Shown piece by piece: positions 19,241 to 27,511 of a DNA stretch of 37,880 bases. A model generated the notes under the pieces. That model was given only the letters and a program-made list of their open reading frames with translations. It did no database searches and was not told the origin of the DNA. Within the stretch, counting starts at the first letter, position 1; each line of letters starts with the position of its first letter. Origin of the DNA: a virus. The stretch spans positions 1 to 37,880 of the IMG/VR virus record IMGVR_UViG_3300000364_000025; one strand, written 5' to 3'. A program made the position numbers and the translations under genes.

Positions 19241-21376
19241 GTGAGCAACTCCCTACAGGAACGCTACTGGAACCTCATCGGTAGGCGTGCCCATTGGGAG
19301 CTCAAACAGCGAATGTATTACCAGATGCGGCGGGATGGTTTACGCCGTGTCAATCGGCCCTGGCCGAAAGCCGCCGACTCGCATTTCCCCCTGATCGACA
19401 TGCAGATCAACCAGATTAAACCGTTCTGGATGAACCAGGTGTTCAGCGGGGACCGACTGACGGACTTCGTAGCGATGCGCCAGCAGCTTGACGACCATAC
19501 CGAGGCCGCGGCGGATTACTTCAATTTCGAGCTCAAATACAACTCTCAAGGCCAGTTCAGGTATCGGCTCGAACAGGCGTTTGATTGCATGGGACTGCGT
19601 GGTCGGTCAGCGTTCAAGCCGACATTCGACCCAAGGTCACGCCGAATCAACTACCGGGCGGTGAGCCCCATGAATATCCTGATGGACCAGGGCTTTGACG
19701 ACTTCGCCGATGCTGATGACTTCGTGGAGATCCAGACCCTGACCGTTGACCAGTATAAACGGGAACAGAAGTTCAAGCAGAGCCCGGCCACCATCTCGAC
19801 CATCCGCGGTAAAGCTGATTGGCTCCTGGCCGCGGCGAAGCTTGAAAAGCAGGCCAGTGAAGGCGTTACCCACTCGAACAACCCCGATCGGATCATCCTC
19901 TGGAACATCTACAAGAAAATGGATAGCGGTTGGATGGTGGACACGCGGAGCCCTGCCAACTGGGACGTGAAGATCTGCGACCCGCACTACCTCGCTACCG
20001 AGTGGCAGGGCGAGACGTTGCTGCCGTTCTACAGTTTGACCATGGAAATCGTGGATGAAGGGTGGTACGCCCCTCGTGGGATTGGTGAATTATGCGCGCA
20101 ATTCGAAGCCTGGCTATGCAAATGCTGGAACGACCGGGCCGACGCGATGACGTTGACCACCAAGCCGATCCTGACCAGCGACGGCGAGATCCCGAACATT
20201 GATAACCTGCGTGTAATGCCTGGTGAAGTGTGGCCGGGCAACCTTAAAGCTGTCCAGATGCCGTCGGTATCGAGCAGTTTGATGGAAGAGGTCAACTTTA
20301 CACGGTCAGTCGCCGAGCAGCGCGCCAAAGCCCCGGATTTCGGCCAGTTCGCACCGGACGAAAGCAGCGGCGGGGGCGGCGGCAGCAAACCGATCACCGC
20401 GACGCAAAGCCGCATCAGTGCAGGGTTGCAGCAGGTGGGCGCCGACCACGACGGGGAGACGCTTCGAAGTGTGCGGATGATGCCGATCTTCAAGCATATT
20501 TGGGCGTTAAAAGTTCAGTATCACGACGCAGACAAGACGGTGACTTACTTTATCGGTAAAGACCTGAAGCAGTTACCGCAACAGGTGATTCACGATGAAT
20601 ACTTCGTGCTGCCGGCGGGATCAGGTGGGACCAAGCACGATAAGTTGCAACGAGCCCTACAGCGGTTCACGCTGCTTTATGGCAAACCGAACTGTAACAA
20701 CGACGAGCTGGTAACGGACCTGTTGGCAGCCGACGATTCGCGGTTGGTCAAACGGATTCTGTTACCGTCGAACGTCAAAGCGGGGAACGAAGCGGAAGCG
20801 GAAGCGATGGAGATCGCGGTTATGCTGTTGGGATTCCCAGCACAGGTCAATGCGGACGAAGATCATGTGTTACGGCTCAAGGTGTTGATCGGGTTCATCC
20901 AGAAGCAGCATATCACGGCGCAGAGTGTTGACCCGGGCGTCATCCAGAACATAGCCGGCCACCTGCAGGAGCACATGCGGATTCTTACTGAGCAACAGCC
21001 ACAGGCCGCGAAGCAGCTACAGGCACAGGTGATGCAGATGGTTCAGAGTCTATCCGCCCCGCAAGGCCAGCCACAGTTGACAAACGGGACGGGAACCGGA
21101 ATGGTAGGCGCTACCAATGGCGCGACCGGAACCACTCCGTCTCCGGGGCCGGGAAGCGGCGGGTTAACGCCCCCGGCAGCGCCAGAGGGTAAAGAAAGCG
21201 ACTCTATCAGCGCCAAGCTCGCAGACCTGTATCCATCAGAACGTGCACAGTGGCTGCAAAAGCTTGGTATCACCGCCGCGTCACCCGAGGAGATTTTCAA
21301 GACTGAACAGGCCAGAGCACAACTGAAGGCGCAGCAACCCACCCCTGAACCCAAGATAGCGACTATTGCCAAATGA
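19241..21376 (+). CDS. portal protein (podovirus-type)
   Basis: A 711-residue protein of the large podovirus portal kind. The N-terminal half carries ADSHFPLIDMQINQIKPFWM, AFDCMGLRGRSAFKPTFD, and VSPMNILMDQGFDDFADADD. The middle includes a long helical part, and the last 110 residues are Gln/Gly/Pro-rich. Portals form the dodecameric ring at the capsid vertex through which DNA passes. The gene lies between terL and the scaffold and capsid genes, as expected. The GTG start has CCCCCGG just before it, not a strong ribosome binding site. Confidence 0.8.
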   Translation: MSNSLQERYWNLIGRRAHWELKQRMYYQMRRDGLRRVNRPWPKAADSHFPLIDMQINQIKPFWMNQVFSGDRLTDFVAMRQQLDDHTEAAADYFNFELKYNSQGQFRYRLEQAFDCMGLRGRSAFKPTFDPRSRRINYRAVSPMNILMDQGFDDFADADDFVEIQTLTVDQYKREQKFKQSPATISTIRGKADWLLAAAKLEKQASEGVTHSNNPDRIILWNIYKKMDSGWMVDTRSPANWDVKICDPHYLATEWQGETLLPFYSLTMEIVDEGWYAPRGIGELCAQFEAWLCKCWNDRADAMTLTTKPILTSDGEIPNIDNLRVMPGEVWPGNLKAVQMPSVSSSLMEEVNFTRSVAEQRAKAPDFGQFAPDESSGGGGGSKPITATQSRISAGLQQVGADHDGETLRSVRMMPIFKHIWALKVQYHDADKTVTYFIGKDLKQLPQQVIHDEYFVLPAGSGGTKHDKLQRALQRFTLLYGKPNCNNDELVTDLLAADDSRLVKRILLPSNVKAGNEAEAEAMEIAVMLLGFPAQVNADEDHVLRLKVLIGFIQKQHITAQSVDPGVIQNIAGHLQEHMRILTEQQPQAAKQLQAQVMQMVQSLSAPQGQPQLTNGTGTGMVGATNGATGTTPSPGPGSGGLTPPAAPEGKESDSISAKLADLYPSERAQWLQKLGITAASPEEIFKTEQARAQLKAQQPTPEPKIATIAK

Positions 21377-21549
21377 ACCGCCGCGCCTTTCTCGCCGCTC
21401 TGCCGCTGTTCGCTACCGTTAAGCGATGGCTGAAACCGAAGCCGCAAATAAGGTGGAAAAGCGTTTATCGTTCTGGCGTCCTTTTGTGTGACTGGATGCC
21501 TCAGCCGCGTTACATGATCCTTCGTCGCATGAAACAGGAACAACCATGA
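21373..21549 (+). CDS. small basic protein with a signal-like start
   Basis: A 58-residue protein. The start NRRAFLAALPLFATV has twin arginines and a short hydrophobic stretch, like a Tat or Sec signal, followed by a basic body (RWLKPKPQIRWKSVYRSG). It overlaps both neighbours by four bases. Unrecognised; position between portal and scaffold genes is all that can be said. Confidence 0.5.
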   Translation: MNRRAFLAALPLFATVKRWLKPKPQIRWKSVYRSGVLLCDWMPQPRYMILRRMKQEQP

Positions 21550-22028
21550 GCACATTCCGCACTCCCCTCCCCGTTGACGTAGCAGCCGTCAAAGCCCTGT
21601 TACCAGAGCAAAGCCACGTCGAAGATATCACGCTCGACACCACCCAGGACCCGCCCGCGGTGGTTCTGCAATGGTCAAATCACCGGCTGAAGACACCCTA
21701 CAGCGTGCCCCATGATTTCCCGATAGCGAACCTCAAAGCCGGCCCGAGCCAACTACCGGAGAATGTTACGATTGTGGAATGGCCGCCCAAACCCAAGACC
21801 CCACCAGAGGCCGCAGCCAAGCCGGAGGCCAAACCCCAGGCACAACCGAAGATCTGCAATCGTTGTGGTAAAGTAGCGCCCCCTACACACTTCGATAACA
21901 ACCTGAAATTCTGCTCAGAAAAGTGTCATCGAGAACACCAGGACGCGAAGTTAGCCAAGGCGGGTGTACCTACACCGGCGGCACCCGCGAAACGGAAGCA
22001 AGCGATCAAGCCGCTCGCCAAGGAATGA
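21546..22028 (+). CDS. phage protein with a C-terminal zinc site
   Basis: A 160-residue protein. The first 80 residues look like a small beta domain (AVVLQWSNHRLKTPYSVPHD), followed by a Pro/Ala/Lys linker (PPEAAAKPEAKPQ). CNRCGKVAPP and FCSEKCHREHQ form a zinc site of the C-x2-C-xn-C-x3-C type. It ends in a basic Ala/Pro tail. The role in assembly is unknown. Confidence 0.6.
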   Translation: MSTFRTPLPVDVAAVKALLPEQSHVEDITLDTTQDPPAVVLQWSNHRLKTPYSVPHDFPIANLKAGPSQLPENVTIVEWPPKPKTPPEAAAKPEAKPQAQPKICNRCGKVAPPTHFDNNLKFCSEKCHREHQDAKLAKAGVPTPAAPAKRKQAIKPLAKE

Positions 22029-22300
22029 GCCGGCGAGTCCATTTGCTTCTGCGGAGGATGGTCCTGCGGTTGGAATTTAAGCAGCATCCAGACACATGGG
22101 GGGCGATGAACATGCACACGGTTAATCTCGAAGTTACACCCGAAGCCGTAGCACTCCTTGAGAGGATGGAGAGCGCCGAACCGCTACCCGGCAGGCCGCT
22201 AGACACTAAGGCAGAGCTACGCGAATGCGCTCAACACCTAAGGAAACTAGTAGCTGAGCGTGATTTGGTAGTTGACAACCCCATACTACCCGTGCAATAG
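22025..22300 (+). CDS. small phage protein, start uncertain
   Basis: A 91-residue frame from ATG 22025 (MSRRVHLLLRRMVLRLEF), overlapping the previous stop. A later ATG at 22107 (MNMHTVNLEVTPEAVALLE) may be the true start, since the sequence before it looks less protein-like. The second half is helical. Unrecognised. Confidence 0.5.
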   Translation: MSRRVHLLLRRMVLRLEFKQHPDTWGAMNMHTVNLEVTPEAVALLERMESAEPLPGRPLDTKAELRECAQHLRKLVAERDLVVDNPILPVQ

Positions 22301-22310
22301 CCTAACGTAC

Positions 22311-22673
22311 GTGAAACGGCTCACTTCCATAGGTAAACGGTTCCTTCTGAGGTTAGTTAACGTGCAATCAGAGCCGGCGGCCGCTTCGCCGGTCCCTGAA
22401 CTCCCCCGGCTATCACTCTGGACCGAAGAGGATGCCGACCAGTTGAAACGGTTCCTTCTGGGTGCCACCGGTCAAAAGCTGGTTAACCGGTTACAGGCAG
22501 TCGCCTACAAAACCGCCCTGGACGAAGCCCACGACCCGAGCAAACCCAAGCAAGCCACCGGTTACGACTTCTGCCGCAAGAACATCCTTTCGCTCACTGA
22601 AACCCACGAGACACCGGTGCGACGTGAGGACATGGAAGAAGAACTTGGGGTGATGGAGAGGCTTAGCCCGTGA
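22311..22673 (+). CDS. hypothetical phage assembly-region protein
   Basis: A 120-residue protein from a GTG at 22311 (MKRLTSIGKRFLLRL). The middle has WTEEDADQLKRFLLGATGQK and a helical stretch NRLQAVAYKTALDEAHD; the end is acidic (REDMEEELGVMERL). Similar small proteins often stand just before scaffold genes in podoviruses. It overlaps the next GTG by four bases. Confidence 0.55.
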   Translation: MKRLTSIGKRFLLRLVNVQSEPAAASPVPELPRLSLWTEEDADQLKRFLLGATGQKLVNRLQAVAYKTALDEAHDPSKPKQATGYDFCRKNILSLTETHETPVRREDMEEELGVMERLSP

Positions 22674-22984
22674 CTGCTTCATTTTGCGGCATACGAAAGG
22701 GCGAGTTTCATCAGAACCTGCCAGAAATGGTAAAGGTAATTCCTGTGTCGGCTGAAACCTTTGCCAAATTGCAAGCCGATCCACGCCTTCAGTCCGGTGT
22801 GCACAACCGTGAATTGCTTCGTGAGTACTGCGGCTACAACGGGCCGTTTATCGGCAGTATCCGACTGGTTGTGTCTGAGTTCACACAAACACTTTCGCCC
22901 GCCCCTTGCGTAATGGGGCAAACTGACAGCACGCCGTCAGGCGAGACGGTGCCTGCTGAATCCTCATCGCCAGCTAAGAAATGA
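22670..22984 (+). CDS. hypothetical phage protein
   Basis: A 104-residue protein from GTG 22670. Residues 15-65 have some helix (VSAETFAKLQADPRLQSGVH), and the end is a Ser/Pro/Thr-rich tail. No family recognised. It overlaps the scaffold gene by four bases. Confidence 0.5.
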   Translation: MTASFCGIRKGEFHQNLPEMVKVIPVSAETFAKLQADPRLQSGVHNRELLREYCGYNGPFIGSIRLVVSEFTQTLSPAPCVMGQTDSTPSGETVPAESSSPAKK

Positions 22985-24027
22985 TGGACTCGACCCAAAC
23001 CGCAGAATCGTCTATGGACGCCGAGACCCTGTTAGCGCAGATGGAGGCCGCTGAGCCGCCACCGACGCCGGGGCCCGACGCGCCAGGGGCGACCAGCGCG
23101 ACTACCGGGGAACGCGCCCCCGAAGCGGAGCAAGTTGAGCCAGCCCCGCCCGAAACTACTGAACCTACGGGCGCAGCAAAGCCTACTGAACCACCGAAAC
23201 CAACAGAGCAAAAGACAGCAGAACAGATCGCTGCAGAGACCAAGCAGGCGAGCAAGTTTGCGCAGAACCAGCAACGCCTGGAAGGCGGCTGGAAACAGTT
23301 GAATGAACGCAAAGCCGCGTTGGAAAAGACCGAGACCGAGTACAAACTTCGGGAGCAGGAATTGACCAAACGCCAGCAGGACCTTGACCGTAAGGCTGAG
23401 GAACTGCGACAGCCACGCGTTAAACCTGAGCAGGCGGATGCCTGGGCCCTTGATTGGCTCGAGCAATCGCAGGCTGCGCTGGATGAGGCAAAACGCCTTG
23501 AAGACAAAGGCGATTTCGAAGCCTCCGAGGCCAAGAAAGCCGAGGCCATCATCCTTAAAGGCAAGGCCAAAGATGCTCGCCAATACGCTGCCGATCTGCG
23601 CGCCAACCCACCTAAGCCCAGCCCTACCGCTGAACAGGAAAGAGCGGAGTTTGAGGGCAAGCAAAAGGAGTGGGGGCAAAAGGCGTCTATTGACTTCCCG
23701 CAGTGCTTTGACAAACGCACGGCGGAATATGCTGCTCTCCAAGCTCTGATAAAAACGAACCCCGATTTGTCGAATGACCCACAGGGCATTTACTACGGGG
23801 CACGATTGATTGCGGCGGAACAAACGGCGGCGCGTGCGCTCGACTGGAAAGGGAAGTTCGAGGCGGCAGACGCGAAAGTTAAGAAGCTCGAATCCAAGCT
23901 GGCGATCCCTGGCGGTGGCGCGGCAACTGAACAATCTCCAAAGTCTGACGCTGAAATGAGCGAACAGGAATTGGAAACACAGTTGAGGCGAGAAACAGCC
24001 GGGCAACGGTCCAGTTATCAGGATTAG
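22981..24027 (+). CDS. capsid scaffold protein
   Basis: A 348-residue protein, directly before the capsid gene. It has an acidic Ala/Pro/Glu-rich start (residues 1-90), then long charged helices (NERKAALEKTETEYKLREQE, LTKRQQDLDRKAEELRQ) and a C-terminal part with few hydrophobic residues. This is the usual make-up of scaffold proteins that guide capsid assembly and then leave. There is no sign of a fused protease. Confidence 0.7.
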   Translation: MMDSTQTAESSMDAETLLAQMEAAEPPPTPGPDAPGATSATTGERAPEAEQVEPAPPETTEPTGAAKPTEPPKPTEQKTAEQIAAETKQASKFAQNQQRLEGGWKQLNERKAALEKTETEYKLREQELTKRQQDLDRKAEELRQPRVKPEQADAWALDWLEQSQAALDEAKRLEDKGDFEASEAKKAEAIILKGKAKDARQYAADLRANPPKPSPTAEQERAEFEGKQKEWGQKASIDFPQCFDKRTAEYAALQALIKTNPDLSNDPQGIYYGARLIAAEQTAARALDWKGKFEAADAKVKKLESKLAIPGGGAATEQSPKSDAEMSEQELETQLRRETAGQRSSYQD

Positions 24028-24055
24028 GTTTCGGTAACGCTTTCGCGGTCAAGCT

Positions 24056-25363
24056 ATGACCGCAATTCTCTTGTTAGTGGCGCTGGTAGGTGCGCTCTTC
24101 CTCCTTCATTCCTACCGTAATTGGCTTTGGAAATCGCGCTGGGAACGGTGCCTGGCCCAAGCCGCAACCATCCTCGCTCAGGTCAAGGCGCAGTATCCCG
24201 GGTGTGAAGGGGCCTTGAACCTCGACAGCACCACCAGCAATCCGCCGGCCATGACCGACCGGATTCAGACGCTCTACAACTCGAAGCTGCTCCGCAAGAT
24301 CGAGCCGATGTTGAAGCTCTGCCAGTACGGCCTGGATCGAGCCTACAAAACCATCGGAACAACCATCCGCTTCTATCGTCCGCGGCGCGCTAACCTGTCC
24401 GGTATCAATGCCGAGACGGTCTCACTCTCCATCGTCCCACTGGTGACGCCTACAGCCATCACTGAAGGCACCTCCCCGACGACCTTGACCACTGTTCGGA
24501 TCGGTTACGTGGAAATCTCCCTCGGTCAACGCATGGGCAAATCGGTGATCACCGACAAAATGCAGGCGATTGACCTGTTGAATACCTCGGAACTCTACAC
24601 CGACGCTTTGGCTGGTGATTGCGCCTTGGATTACGACACGGTTGCCCGTAACGCGCTGATCAATGGCGTTTACAACTCGGACAACAATTACAGCAACGCC
24701 ACCCTGGCGGCCAATGACGGGGGCTATTTCGAACGGTTCGGCGGCATCGTTAACAGCGGTAACAGCCTGAACGATTTCAACGCGCTCTCGGCTGCGCCCA
24801 CAGTCAATGGACGGTTCACCCGTGCCGGCGCCCTCGGTTGTGTGACCCAGCTTAAGACCTCGAAGATCCCCAAGATCGGCGGGCGTTACGGCTGTATCGC
24901 TCCACCGCAGATCGTTCACGATATTCGATTGGATACGGTCTGGACCCAATCCGCTGTGTTCAACGGCAACGCACTTTGGCGGGATCAACAGCTTGAAATT
25001 GACGGCGTGGTCTATGTCGAAGCCAACAATCCTTGGGTTGAATCTGGCACATACGGCACGGAATCAACCACCGACGCCGGGACCGGCCTGATCTACACCA
25101 CCCTGTTTATTGGTGACGAATCGTTCGGACTCCCGACCTTGAGCAACAAACGAGCTGGCGGCAGTCAGCAAGCCCCGAGCATCGAGATCCTGAACAAAGC
25201 CGACAAATCGGACTCGCACAACCAAACAACTGTGTTCGCCTGGAAATCAATGTTCGGTTGCGGCCCGTTCATCGCCAAAGGTTACAACGCCTCGGCGACG
25301 GCCAACACGATCGGGGACGTGCCCCGGTACGTGGCGATGCGTAATAAATCCACCTTCGCCTAA
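24056..25363 (+). CDS. major capsid protein, N4-gp56-like, with an odd N-terminal extension
   Basis: A 435-residue protein. From residue 66 onward (TDRIQTLYNSKLLRKIEPML, LSIVPLVTPTAITEGTSPTT, VEISLGQRMGKSVI) it follows the N4-gp56 major capsid family with an HK97-like fold. The first 65 residues are unusual: a strong membrane helix (MTAILLLVALVGALFLL) and then WKSRWERCLAQAATIL. A capsid shell protein should have none. TTG 24215, with GAAGG four bases before it, or ATG 24251 may be the true capsid start, leaving 24056-24214 as a separate open frame fused in frame. Confidence 0.8.
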   Translation: MTAILLLVALVGALFLLHSYRNWLWKSRWERCLAQAATILAQVKAQYPGCEGALNLDSTTSNPPAMTDRIQTLYNSKLLRKIEPMLKLCQYGLDRAYKTIGTTIRFYRPRRANLSGINAETVSLSIVPLVTPTAITEGTSPTTLTTVRIGYVEISLGQRMGKSVITDKMQAIDLLNTSELYTDALAGDCALDYDTVARNALINGVYNSDNNYSNATLAANDGGYFERFGGIVNSGNSLNDFNALSAAPTVNGRFTRAGALGCVTQLKTSKIPKIGGRYGCIAPPQIVHDIRLDTVWTQSAVFNGNALWRDQQLEIDGVVYVEANNPWVESGTYGTESTTDAGTGLIYTTLFIGDESFGLPTLSNKRAGGSQQAPSIEILNKADKSDSHNQTTVFAWKSMFGCGPFIAKGYNASATANTIGDVPRYVAMRNKSTFA

Positions 25364-25370
25364 ACCCACC

Positions 25371-25408
25371 TGAGGCTGCCGGCCAATGGCCTTAGACCGA
25401 CAGCCTCA
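25371..25408 (+). terminator. nested hairpin after the capsid gene
   Basis: TGAGGCTG (25371-25378) pairs perfectly with CAGCCTCA (25401-25408), and the loop contains a second small hairpin GGCC-AAT-GGCC (25381-25391). No T-run follows. It may slow or end transcription after the abundant capsid mRNA, or protect its 3' end. Confidence 0.4.
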
Positions 25409-25437
25409 CCAACCAAAACTTTATCGAAATAACGATT

Positions 25438-26094
25438 ATGAAAACTCTTACGAAAATCATCGCGGGCAGCCTGATGATGCTGCTCGCTACATTCAGTGCC
25501 TTGGCGCTGGACCCGGCGCAGAATGTTTTCTGTGTCGGAACCACTAACCCGGCAGCAGCCGCCAGTTGGGCAATCGTTTCACCACGCAGCGGCAACGGCG
25601 GTCCTCCGGTTGTGACCTGCATTAATTACGCGACCGATGCTTCAGCCAAAGCGATCACCGCGTATTTGGTGACAACGAACAACACTGTTACGAACTGGAT
25701 TGACTCTACCCATGTGCAATTCAGTGGTCCCAGCAACGTCTGGGCGGCAGGGGACAACCTTGTCATCTGGCATCGTAATAGCGACTTCTGCGAGCGCCGG
25801 ATCGTCAGCACGATCCTGCTTACGAACATTATGACGCTATCGGTGGCGCCGCATGTGGCGATCACGAACAACGACATTTTGTTCAGGATCACCAACTCGG
25901 CCGCCCCTCAGATATGGGCGACCTGGAGCGCCACGAGCGGTACAAACACGCTCAGCTCAGTAGGCGGGCTATTGGTGGGGCAAGCCGGTAAACCGATGGT
26001 AATTGAGGTTAACGGCTCATCCGCAGCTACACTGGGTAGTGCTTCCGGGTTCTACGCGCCACCGGCCACGATTGGCACCCAACCAAACCGCTAA
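25438..26094 (+). CDS. secreted decoration-like protein
   Basis: A 218-residue protein with a Sec signal (MKTLTKIIAGSLMMLLATFS, cut near ALALDP). The mature part is rich in Asn/Thr with short beta strands (VQFSGPSNVWAAGDNLVIWH) and ends with GKPMVIEVNGSSAATLGSAS, similar in style to phage decoration proteins. It follows the capsid gene, where decoration genes lie. The signal peptide is unexpected for a virion protein assembled in the cytoplasm. CGAAATAACG precedes the ATG. Confidence 0.6.
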   Translation: MKTLTKIIAGSLMMLLATFSALALDPAQNVFCVGTTNPAAAASWAIVSPRSGNGGPPVVTCINYATDASAKAITAYLVTTNNTVTNWIDSTHVQFSGPSNVWAAGDNLVIWHRNSDFCERRIVSTILLTNIMTLSVAPHVAITNNDILFRITNSAAPQIWATWSATSGTNTLSSVGGLLVGQAGKPMVIEVNGSSAATLGSASGFYAPPATIGTQPNR

Positions 26095-26111
26095 CCCAAC
26101 CAAACCGCTAA
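26078..26111 (+). repeat. two tandem 17-base repeats over the stop codon
   Basis: CCCAACCAAACCGCTAA occurs twice back to back (26078-26094, 26095-26111). The first copy contains the stop codon of the decoration-like gene, so the duplication adds a second stop context and lies outside coding sequence. Probably a slippage duplication. Confidence 0.8.
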
Positions 26112-26135
26112 CCATCAACGAAAGAGCAAATCATT

Positions 26136-26432
26136 ATGAAAAACGGAACAAAAGTTAGTTGGGCCAACGCCGACGGCACCCACGCCACCCGCGTTTACGG
26201 TGTGCTGATTCTGGACGGTGATCCCGCCCTGGTCGCCCCGGATTCACTCACCAAAGTAGCCCCGGCTTATGCTGTGGCTGCGTCTCGAGTGGTCGAGAGG
26301 AAGGACGGTGAGAGCGAACAGGAGCACGAAGCGCGGATCCGCAGCGAAGCGGCTGAACGGGAAATTGCGGCAACCAAAGCCGAAGCGGCCAAGCGCACGA
26401 AAGAAGCGAAAGCCGCCAAAGCCAAAGAATAG
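26136..26432 (+). CDS. small protein with an Ala/Lys/Glu-rich helical tail
   Basis: A 98-residue protein. The first 50 residues look like a small beta fold (KVSWANADGTHATRVYGVLI), and the rest is a charged helix (EREIAATKAEAAKRTKEAKA). The ATG is preceded by GAAAGAG. It may be a capsid-stabilising accessory; no family recognised. Confidence 0.6.
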   Translation: MKNGTKVSWANADGTHATRVYGVLILDGDPALVAPDSLTKVAPAYAVAASRVVERKDGESEQEHEARIRSEAAEREIAATKAEAAKRTKEAKAAKAKE

Positions 26433-26451
26433 TTCCTGAACCTTGAACTGA

Positions 26452-26494
26452 GCCGGGGCGGGTAACACCGCCTCGGCCAGCCGGAAAGCTTTTT
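26452..26494 (+). terminator. GC-rich hairpin with a T-run before the next gene
   Basis: GCCGGGGCGG (26452-26461) pairs with CCGCCTCGGC (26468-26477) over 10 base pairs with one G-U and a six-base loop. TTTTT follows at 26490-26494, twelve bases after the stem, just before the next ATG. The distance is longer than in a standard terminator, so attenuation or a translation-control hairpin is as likely. Confidence 0.4.
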
Positions 26495-27511
26495 ATGATG
26501 CCGAAACCCCCGATGGCCAAGAGTGATGGCGATTACGCGATCAACTCGGGCGAAACCGCGCCCCCCGGCGCCACCGATAACAGCATGGAAACCGGGGAGA
26601 TCTGCATCCCGCTCGCGGCTCTCGCCTCACCTGACGAAGGCGATCAGATGGTCGAACCGTCCAACGGTGACATTGTGCCGTTTTCCGGTGAATGCAAGGT
26701 GAACCGGACGGAAGGTAAAAACGCCTACATCAAGATCACCGCGGTTAACGGTCAAAAGCTCGACAAAACACCGGGCCCACCAGGAGAGGACGAAGAAGAA
26801 GCCAGCATCCGGGCGAGCCTCGGCAACGGGGACCAGGGCGGTAGCGGAATGAACAGCTACGTTTCATCGTTGATCGCGCTGTTGCTGCTTCTATGGTCGT
26901 TTGGTGCCTCAGCTCAACCGATGACGCAGACCTACAGCAGCCTGCAGCAGGCACCGCGCGCGGATTCGAGCTCTAACCTTGTGGATTGGTGGCTGGTGAA
27001 GGCCAGGCCGACGACAATGGTTAGCTGTTTCGGGTACAACAACGGTTCGCAGCAGTTTTTGCAGTTCTTCGATACCGCCTCGACCAACGGGCCGTTGATT
27101 TACGTCTCAGGGATGAACTCAACCGCAGAGTTTTTCACCAACAGCGTAACAGGCGGGAGCGGGGAAGTGATGATGGGTGAGAGAATCCAGCTTACCAACA
27201 ATTTCGGCGCAGCAGCCGGGATTTACTATGCGGTGACGACCAACATTGCCGGGGTGTTCCGCTTGGCCACAAGCCTCGCCAATGCCCAGGCGGGAACAGT
27301 GGTGAACCTGACCAATAATTCGAGCTCCGGGGTGTTGCTGCGTGTCCCTGAACATTCCATGGCTATGGGTGCAGCAGACAATTTCTCTGTGATCGTGCCG
27401 AATACCGGCATGGGCTTCGGCAAAGGTATCGTGGCGGCCGTTTCGACCACGGCAGCGACCTACACGGCTGGGGCGAAAGACCTGACTCTGTTCATCACGC
27501 TACAGCCATGA
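26495..27511 (+). CDS. phage capsid-type N-terminal part fused to a secreted decoration-like domain
   Basis: A 338-residue frame. Residues 1-110 are a soluble part without a signal (DYAINSGETAPPGATDNSME, IVPFSGECKVNRTEGKNAYI). At residue 119 a complete Sec signal begins (MNSYVSSLIALLLLLWSFGA then SAQP). The rest resembles phage virion decoration proteins (WWLVKARPTTMVSCFGYNNG, GKGIVAAVSTTAATYTAGAK). ATG 26849 with AGGGCGG nearby could start the secreted part as its own gene inside the same frame. The mid-frame signal is unusual. Confidence 0.6.
   Translation: MMPKPPMAKSDGDYAINSGETAPPGATDNSMETGEICIPLAALASPDEGDQMVEPSNGDIVPFSGECKVNRTEGKNAYIKITAVNGQKLDKTPGPPGEDEEEASIRASLGNGDQGGSGMNSYVSSLIALLLLLWSFGASAQPMTQTYSSLQQAPRADSSSNLVDWWLVKARPTTMVSCFGYNNGSQQFLQFFDTASTNGPLIYVSGMNSTAEFFTNSVTGGSGEVMMGERIQLTNNFGAAAGIYYAVTTNIAGVFRLATSLANAQAGTVVNLTNNSSSGVLLRVPEHSMAMGAADNFSVIVPNTGMGFGKGIVAAVSTTAATYTAGAKDLTLFITLQP

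Noticed and set aside
22974-24006. Long minus-strand frames opposite the scaffold gene (271 and 324 codons)
   Set aside because: They mirror a helical, low-complexity coding strand and show the Ser/Cys/Leu-heavy composition of shadow frames. They have no ribosome binding site or neighbours on that strand.
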